In this document: piece after piece, positions 10,501 to 19,500 of the stretch | How positions within the stretch are numbered: the stretch's first letter is position 1 | Layout of the letters: each line of letters begins with the position of its first letter | DNA from: Marine group II euryarchaeote REDSEA-S11_B3N4 | GTDB taxonomy: Archaea > Thermoplasmatota > Poseidoniia > Poseidoniales > Thalassarchaeaceae | NCBI GenBank assembly: GCA_001628485.1 | Contig: LURR01000035.1 | Coordinates: forward strand, 1-33,785 | DNA: 33,785 bases | Direction of reading: 5' to 3' | The notes under the pieces: model-generated | What the model was told of the DNA's origin: nothing | What the model saw: the letters and a program-made list of their open reading frames with translations, nothing else | The model's database searches: none | Program-made: the position numbers and the translations under genes

Positions 10501-13500
10501 AGCGGAAGCGCACACATCACATACCAGGTGTACAACAACTCATGCGGGACCTGCTACAACCTGAGATACTCGTACCACAACGGCTCGGAGTGGGTATACG
10601 AGGACATCAAGGACTACAGCTCCAACTGGGCATACTCAAACACCGGGAGGAACAATCAGATCAAGCTGAACAGCACCGACGTCCCGCACGTGGTCTTCTT
10701 CGATGACTACTACGACGACGTGTACCTCTCCGTGAGAGTCAACGGATCCTGGTCATCGAGCAGCGTCGACGACTACGGAGGCATATACACTATTTACGGG
10801 GAGAGGGCAATATCGCTCGCAATCGACTCAACTGACGGCCTTCACGTCGCATACTACGACTTGGGCGGGAGGTTCCTGGAGTACGCACACAGGGGCCCCG
10901 GCGAGTCCTCCTGGACGAAGACCAACGTCCACGACCAGGGCAACCACTACATCGGAACATCGGTCTCCATCGCCTTAGACAGTGCAGACAGGCCGCACAT
11001 CGCCTACCATGACAGGACCCACTGGGACTTGGAGTACGCTCGGTTCGATGGCTCCGAGTGGCTGGTTGAGACCTTGGACGAATATGGCAATTCCGGCAGG
11101 TATCCGAGCATCGCCCTGGACGGCAACGATCAGGTGCACATCGCCTACGAGAACTCCTCCTCGACCAGGCTGATGTCGATAGTGATAGCCGATGGGCTCG
11201 CAGCGACGGAGAAGGTCGCGCAAGTAGGCACGCACGGCTACGGGATGGGCTTCGTGGTAGGGGCCTCCGGAGGGATGCACCTTAGCTTCTACAACGGGTC
11301 CGACTCCTCGGGCTCCCTGCAGTACGCAACCAAGAGCGGCTCGACCTGGAATAGCGTGACGGTCGATGACGGCTCGACAATGGTGGGGACCCACTCAGAC
11401 ATAGCACTCGACGGCAGCGACAACCCCCACATCTCGTACGTGGACTCGACGAACGGACTGCTGCGCTACGCGTATCACAATGGGGAATCATGGGCTCTCT
11501 CCACAGTGGACCCCAGCGGCAGCGTCCTTGGGCGCACCTCGATAGCCGTGGACGCCGATGGGAACCCCCGCATAGCCTACCACGACGGCACCCTCCGCCT
11601 AGCGGAATGGGACGGAGTATCGTGGACCCTGACCACACAGGACCCTGGGTCAACCGGGCAGGGCACCCAGATCGCTGTCGACGCGAACGGGAAGACGAGG
11701 ATCGCCTACTTCGACGAGGACAATGACGACCTCTCCTTCTCACTCGCCGGGCACCAATCCCCTGCGGTCATGGGCAACTCGCAGTCCCACCCCACCGGGT
11801 CAGCGATGGGTTCGGGGGCCTCGGGCCTGGCCTCCCTCGACCTGGGGGAGACACACGGATGCGCGGTCTCGTCCAGCAGCGTGATCTGCTGGGGGGTAGC
11901 CACTGACGGGCAACTCGGAAACGGGGCATCCGCATTGACCTCGCGGGACCCGGTCAGCGTCACCACAGTGACCGGATGGACCCCGCTGGAGGTCTCCGTG
12001 TCCACCAGCTCCGGCATTGGGGGGGGAACCTCCTGCGCACTCTACTCGAGCGACTCCACGGGTGAGCGCAGAGTGATGTGCTGGGGAGGCGGGGGGTCCG
12101 GACAGATCGGGGATGGCGGGACCTCCTCCCTCTCATCGCCAGCATCCACCGACCTGGTGATGCTGGACTCAACTACCCCCCTCGGGGCATCTGACGGCAG
12201 CGAAACCCTGTCCTCGAGCCCATACGACGTCGTGGAGGTCTCCCTGAGCGAGATCGGGAAGTTCGGCTGCGCCAGGTCCTCGCAGGGGCATGTGAAGTGC
12301 TGGGGCTACAACGCGTACGGCCAGCTCGGGCATGGCAACACCTCCACTGCCTCCGACGGGGAGAACGAGATGGGCGAGGACCTCGCCTTCGTGCCGCTGG
12401 GAGCCAACAGGACCGCGACTAGAATATCAGTGGGCGAGAACCACGCCTGCGGCCTGTTAGACGACGGTAGCGTGAAGTGCTGGGGCAGGAACAACTACGG
12501 GCAGCTCGGGATGGGCAACACAACGCAGATCGGAGACGGCCCCAACGAGATGGGCGACTTCCTCGCTGCGGTGGACCTTGGCACCAGCAGGACCGCGACC
12601 GAGATAGCCACGGGGCAGCACCACTCGTGCGCCCTGCTCGACGACGGTAGCGTGAAGTGCTGGGGGCTCAACAGTTACGGCCAGCTCGGGATAGGAAACA
12701 CCTCCACAAGGGGGGACGGCGCCAACGAGATGGGCGACGACCTGGTGGCAGTCGACCTGGGGACCGGGAGGACCGCGATATCAATCGAGGCGGGTGCCAC
12801 CTTCACTTGCGCAATACTAGACAGCGGCGTCCTGAAGTGCTGGGGCCAGAACAGCTTCGGACAGCTGGGCCAAGGGCACAACGAGAACATAGGCCACGGG
12901 CCTGACCTCGATGGCAACGGCATCTCATGTCACCCGGCGGTGAACTCGCCTGACAATACCAGGGAGTGCAATGCGCGGCTGGGGGACGGCCTGGCAGCGG
13001 TGGACCTGGGGGATGGCAGGACAGCAGTCTCGGTATCTGCAGGCTACTCGTCGACATGCGCGATCCTGGACAACGGCAGCGTCCGCTGCTGGGGGCACAA
13101 CCAGTACGGAAGGACTGGGCTGGGGACGACCCCTGGAAACACTGGCGACGAAGACGGCGAGATGGGCGACAACCTGGCCACAGTGGAGCTCGGCACCGGG
13201 CGAACGGCCTCCTCAATCAGCGTAGGATACTCCCACGCATGCGCACTCCTGGACAACCTCAGCATAGCATGCTGGGGGCACAACGGACAAGGGCAGATAG
13301 GGATCGGCACTAACAACGACGTAGATACCACTGCGGAGATGGGTGCGGGCCTGGTGACGGCGGACCTGCCGACAACCAGGTCATCCTCTGTCTCCTCCGG
13401 CTGGTACTACTCATGCGCGATAATCCAGGACGGCACGGTCAGGTGCTGGGGCGAAAACTCCGACGGTAGGCTGGGGGTCTACGATGGCGTGGACGACGAC

Positions 13501-16500
13501 ATCGGGGACGAGAGCGGGGAGATGGGTAGCGAAATGCAAATCACCAACCTGTACATGGTCCCCCCAGACTTCGACGGGGACGGGTGGATAGACCTCTGGG
13601 ACTCTGACGACGACAACGACGGATACCTAGACACGGAGGACGACCTGCCGTTCGACGAGAGGGACTGGTTCGATCACGACGGGGACGGACTGGGGATAAA
13701 CGTGGACACCGACGACGATGACCCGTCCGTCAAGACAGCGGAGGAGGACACCGCGGAGAAGTGGTCAGACGCCGAGGAGGAGGCCTGCGGCACGCTCTGG
13801 TGGAGCAGCCTCTCAGAGCCCAGCGACTACGACGGGGACGGGATATGCGACGAGGTAGACGACGACGTCGATGGCAACGGGTGGAACGACTCCTACCAGT
13901 GCGAGTGCTCGGGGCTCGAGGACTCGGATGACTGGAACAGAGAATCCCTCTTCGGATACAACACTGGACTGACTAGTTTCTCGTCGGACCAAGGACAGTA
14001 TGGATACGACTTCGAACTCTCGGAGCACGGAGTGAGGTACTATTCGTCATACTACAACGACGCAGCGTACGTATGGCTACAGAGGCATGATTCCTCCACG
14101 TACGGGGCTCAGAGTTTTGGGGCTTGGGACGACTTTAACTACTGGGGGATAGAGAGCCAGAACGGATTCACCTACCTAGCATACCAGGAGGGCGTCTGGA
14201 GGTTCTCCGACACCAATGGCTCGGTGGCAGCGTCCGGTACCGGAATGAGCCACTCCCAGACCACCTCCTCGGACATCGCCATCTCGATGGATGGCGATAT
14301 GGTGGTCAGGTGGCACGAGTCCGACAGCGGCGGGACCATCAGGGGCGCCTACCTGAACGGCACCACGTTCCAAGCGAACGCGCCCGGCGGCCTTGCTCCG
14401 CCCGACACCGGGGGGAACAACCAGCACGGCCAGATCGCCTTCGGGCCGGATGGGAGGCTGCATGTCCTGATGGTGAACAACTCCTCGGGAGTCATAGGGT
14501 TCTACCACTTCTATGCGGATCTGGGCAGCGACCTGTCAGGTGACGTGAGCCTTTCCTGGAGCACCCCCGAGCTCCTACTGGAGAGGAACCAGAGCACCGG
14601 GTGGTCCTCCGGGGCATCTCACTCTGCCACGGAGGACCACTCGGCAGAGCTGCACTACTCGAGCGACGGGAAGATGTACGCGGGCATGTACAACACAACC
14701 GACCTGTGGCTCTCGACCCACGACGGGTCATCATGGACCACCGAGCTTGTCGCCGAGTCGACGGGCAAGAACGAGGGTGTCGAGATAGCCACGAACTCCA
14801 CCGGGGTTGTCCACGTCGCATGGATCAACCACTCATCGGGGCAGCTCGTGCTCTCCCACAAGTCATCCGGGTCGTGGTCGCACGAGGAGGTCTGGCTCAG
14901 CGACGGCTGGCCCACGTCCACATCGACCCAGACCCTCAACTGGGCACGCCTGACCCTCAAGTTCGACAGGCTGGACGACCCCTACATCCTCTCACTGGAC
15001 GCAAACGACTCCTCCTCCGCCTCTGCGCTGCTGCACTACAAGGGATCCCTGCTCGATCCCTCGTACACTTACCAACCCGCTGACGCCAACGGGGACGGGG
15101 TGTGCGACACCCTTCAGTACGCGGTGATGGAGTACGACACCACAGAGCTGATCGTCACCAGCGGGGAGTCCGTCTCCATGATTCCTACCTTCTCGGGCCA
15201 GGAACTCGTGGAGGTATGGGCGCCATCACTGCCTGACGGGCTCTCAGTCAACAACACGACGGGAGTGATCTCCGGGGCCCCGACCACGGTCGACACGGCA
15301 GGGACCGCCTACGTGATCTACTCCAACAGCAGCAGCGCATCCTACCCGTTCACCATCACATTCACCGTCAGGACGCACGCGCCCATGCACGCGGGATACG
15401 GCTCGTGGCAGGATCACAAGTACCTATCAACCAGCAATGGCAGGGGATACACGCTGCACGAGTACGACGCGAGCGGGAACCTGTACTACTACGGCATCTA
15501 CCAAACATCCTCGGCGTGGACAGCGGACGGGTTGAGTGTGAGCATAGGCAACGGAGACCACTACGTAGCCAAGCGGTGGGCCAACGGGACGTGGGCATGG
15601 GTGGTCCCCATAGACACGAGCTACGGCGGGTCGCCAGGGGCATTGTCCGTTGACGGTTCCGGGAACTCGTACGTGGCCGGAATGAGGGCCAACGGCGCAC
15701 TTGACCTGCCCGGCACGGATCACGACCTCCCGAGCAGGGAGGCTGCCTACTTCTTCTCCCTCGACACCAACGGCAGCACCAGGTGGTCGCAGGACGCCTA
15801 CATCGATGGTTCCAGCAGTGCGAACTGGCATGTCTCGACCTCGGCCAGCATCGGCAACTACGGCTCCACCAGGATGAGCTACAACGAGAGCAATGGGGAG
15901 CTGACTGTGGCAGGACAGGTTTCGACCAGCTCGATCAGCGAGAGGACCGTGAGCCTGGGCAACCTTACCATGGAGATACCAATTACCAACTACAACTACT
16001 ACAGGCCGTTCGTGATCAGGATCAATTCCACTGGAGAGTTCTCGTGGGCCACCACGGTCACCCCGTCCTCCACGTATCACAGGTCCCTCCAGGGGATGGG
16101 GGTGCACGCAGACGGTAGCGTCGACATCCTCATGCAAACCCACGGCGAGACGCAACTGGGCGATCTCACGGCTGGTAACGAGAGCCGCCACTACCTGGGC
16201 GCGAGGGTAAACGACACGGGCTCGTGGGTAGCTGCCACTGAAATAACAGAGCTGGCGATGGACGTCGGGACGGGATTCCGTTCTGGTTATGACTCGGCGA
16301 TGATGGAAATAACGCCCTCTGGTGAGCTGATCGTGGCGATTTGGTCGATTGATGACATCAGCAACCTGAGCGTGAACGGCACGTCCACGTTGTTCAACGA
16401 GACCTGCCAAGACAGCCTGGTGATGGTTTCCCTGAGCGGATCCGAGTGGAACGTGGAGGCCTCCAGGGAATTCTGCCTGGCTGCCCAAGGGTCTAGGTAC

Positions 16501-19500
16501 GGGGAGTACTACAGCATTCTGGAGATCGACAATCGGGGCCTGCCAGTCCTCTTCCTCGGTCAGAGGGACAACTACCAAGCCAATCACCACAGGATAATCA
16601 GGCTCGACTCGAACCTGAACCCTGAGTTCGAGGAGTTCATCACATACGCCAACAACCCTGCCAACAGCTTCCTACTGGACTGGGAGGACGTCGCCTTCGA
16701 CCCCCTCGGGAACATGCTGGTGAACTTCTACTCTAACCAATGCTCCCTCTACTGGAACGGGAGCTACATGGGCAGGCCATCTACCTATTGCAATTACAAC
16801 AGCCAGTTCTTCATGGAGGCCGTGGGGCACACCATCGGCGGCTCGTCCCTGGTGGCGGGAGAGCCCAGCACCCTCTGGGGCGTCATGGGCCTGAGCGCGA
16901 TGGGCGCGACCTGCAGCCAGGGCACCAGCTACTGCGACGAGTACCTCGACTCGTGGGCATCGTCGTCCCTGCCGGGGGGCCTCAGCATCGACTCGGACAC
17001 CGGGATGATCTCGGGCGAGGCGGCCTCCAACATGTCAGAGTCTTCATTCACGCTCTGGATGAACGACACCGTACTGGGGAGCAACCAGCTGAACGTGTCC
17101 TTCTCCATACTCAACGGCAGGCCGACGGTATCCTACAACGAGACGTCCTTCGTCCTGGAGCGGGGCACAGAGATAGAGCCCATATCGCCCTACGAGGTCG
17201 AGGGCAACATCCTCAATTGGACCTTCGTCCCAGACCTGCCGCCAGGTCTGCAACTCGGAGCCAGCAACGGGACGGTATGGGGGACTCCGACGGTGAACCT
17301 GACGCAGCAGACGTTCCAGCTCCGAGTGACGAGCGACGGGGGGACGACAAGAGTGAACTTCGACTTCACGATCAACGAGCCGATCGCCAACATCTCGTAC
17401 GGCAACGGGACGTACATCATACCGAGGGACGCCTTGGTGGACATCGCCCCGACCATCGTCGGCGGGGCCGTCGCCAGCTTCGCCATCAACTCGACCTCCT
17501 TCCCGCTCGGGCTGACCTTCAACACCACGAACGGACACTTCGAGGGAATCCCCCTCCTAGTCACGAACCAGACGACCTACACAGTCACTGCGAGCAACTC
17601 CGGAGGAACATCAAGCACGGAGGTGACCCTCTGGATAGTGGGGAACGGGATCTTCCTGAGCTTCCCTACCAGCGACCTGATGCTGACCGAGGGAGTGGCC
17701 ATGCAGCCCATCGCGGGGCAGACCTCCGGCTCGACGCCCGAGAGCTGGGAAATCTCCCCGGGCCTGCCAGACGGGTTGCTCTTCGGTGATGAGAACGGCA
17801 CTGTCTGGGGGACTCCAGAAAACGTACAGAACCAGACCAACTACACCATATGGGCGAATGCATCGGGAGCGCAGACAAGCTCGGTAGTCATCACCATAAC
17901 CGTGCTCGTGGATACGGACGGCGACTCCATAGCGGACCTATACGACGATGACGATGACGATGACGGTTGGAACGACACGGCGGAGTTGGATTGCGGCACG
18001 GAGCCCCTGAACTCAACGAGCACCCCCGCCGACACGGACAGCGACGGGATTTGCGATACCCTGGATGACTCTGACGATAGAGCGATAGCACTCGCATACT
18101 CCGTCAACAGCCTCGACCTAGTGGTCAACATCTCGGTGGTTGACCTAGCCCCCATCACATCCGGAGGCACCATCTCGTCATGGGAGGCAGGCTCCGGCCT
18201 GCCATCCGGGATCAACTTAGACAACAGCACGGGAGTGATATCGGGAACTCCCACGGAGGTCTTCAACTCGACATCCTACGTCATATGGGCCAACAACACC
18301 GCATTCTCGGCGTCTTTCAGCCTGAACATCTCCTCGTCCCTACTCGACACCGATGGGGATGGAATCCCAGATGAGACAGACACTGATGACGACAACGACG
18401 GCTGGGATGACGCCAACGAGACTGCCTGTTCCACGGATCCACTTGAGGAGGACGACTACCCAGAGGACGGGGACGGGGACGGTATCTGCGATGCAAACGA
18501 CCCAGCGGACGATTCCCCAGTCCTCCTAGCATACCCAGACCCTCTGCTCAACCTGACGACCAACATGTCAATCGTCCAAATCCATCCGATAGTCTTCGGC
18601 GGGGACGTAGTCTCATGGGAAGTGTCTCCAGACCTGCCTCCAGGACTCGTACTCGACAACTCCACCGGATATCTATCCGGCACCCCCAGCATCGAATTCG
18701 AACTCACTAACTACACAATCTGGGCTAACAACAGCCTGCATGGATCCCATTTCACAATAGGGATATCCTCGTGGTTGCTTGACTCCGATGGGGATGGGGA
18801 TCCCGATGAGACCGATCCTGACGATGACAACGACGGCTGGGGGGATGAGGAAGAGGGAGACTGTCTGACAAGTACTCTGGATCCCACTTCGTTCCCAGAG
18901 GACGGGGACGGAGACGGCCTGTGCGACGGTCTGGACCAGGTGGACGACTCCGAGATATTCCTCGTCTACAGCATGACATCCCAACTTCTCTTCGTCAATG
19001 AGCCGATAGAGCCGATCGTCGGCACCACCTACGGCGGAGACGTGCGCACCTGGGAGGTCTGGCCAGAGTTGCCAGAGGGCCTCACCCTCAATGGTGCACT
19101 TTCGAGAACAACGCCAGTGAACGGGACCATCTCGGGAGCACCGATGGGGGAGTTCGAGATGCAAGTCTTCACAGTATGGGCCAACAACTCGCAATACCAC
19201 AGCTCTGTGGAGATAACCCTCCAATCGGTCTTGCCCGACCCCGACGATGACGACATCGACCTGATTTACCTGGACGATTTCCTCAACCTAACCACCAATG
19301 TGGATGAGGTGTACTTGGAGCCCCAGATTTTCGGAGGCAACGTTACGTCTTGGTCCATCTCCCCGTCCGCACCCGACGGACTGGACTTCAACAACACCAA
19401 TGGCCTGCTGACAGGGACGATAGCAGTCGAGCAGAACGAGACCGTCTACACAATCACTGGGAGCAACTCACTGTTCTTGGATACCTTCCAAATCACGATA

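Noticed and set aside
15427-16590. 387-codon open frame on the minus strand
   Set aside because: It mirrors the GC-rich propeller region of the giant gene; composition is Val/Arg/His/Gly-rich without any domain pattern, as expected for a shadow frame.
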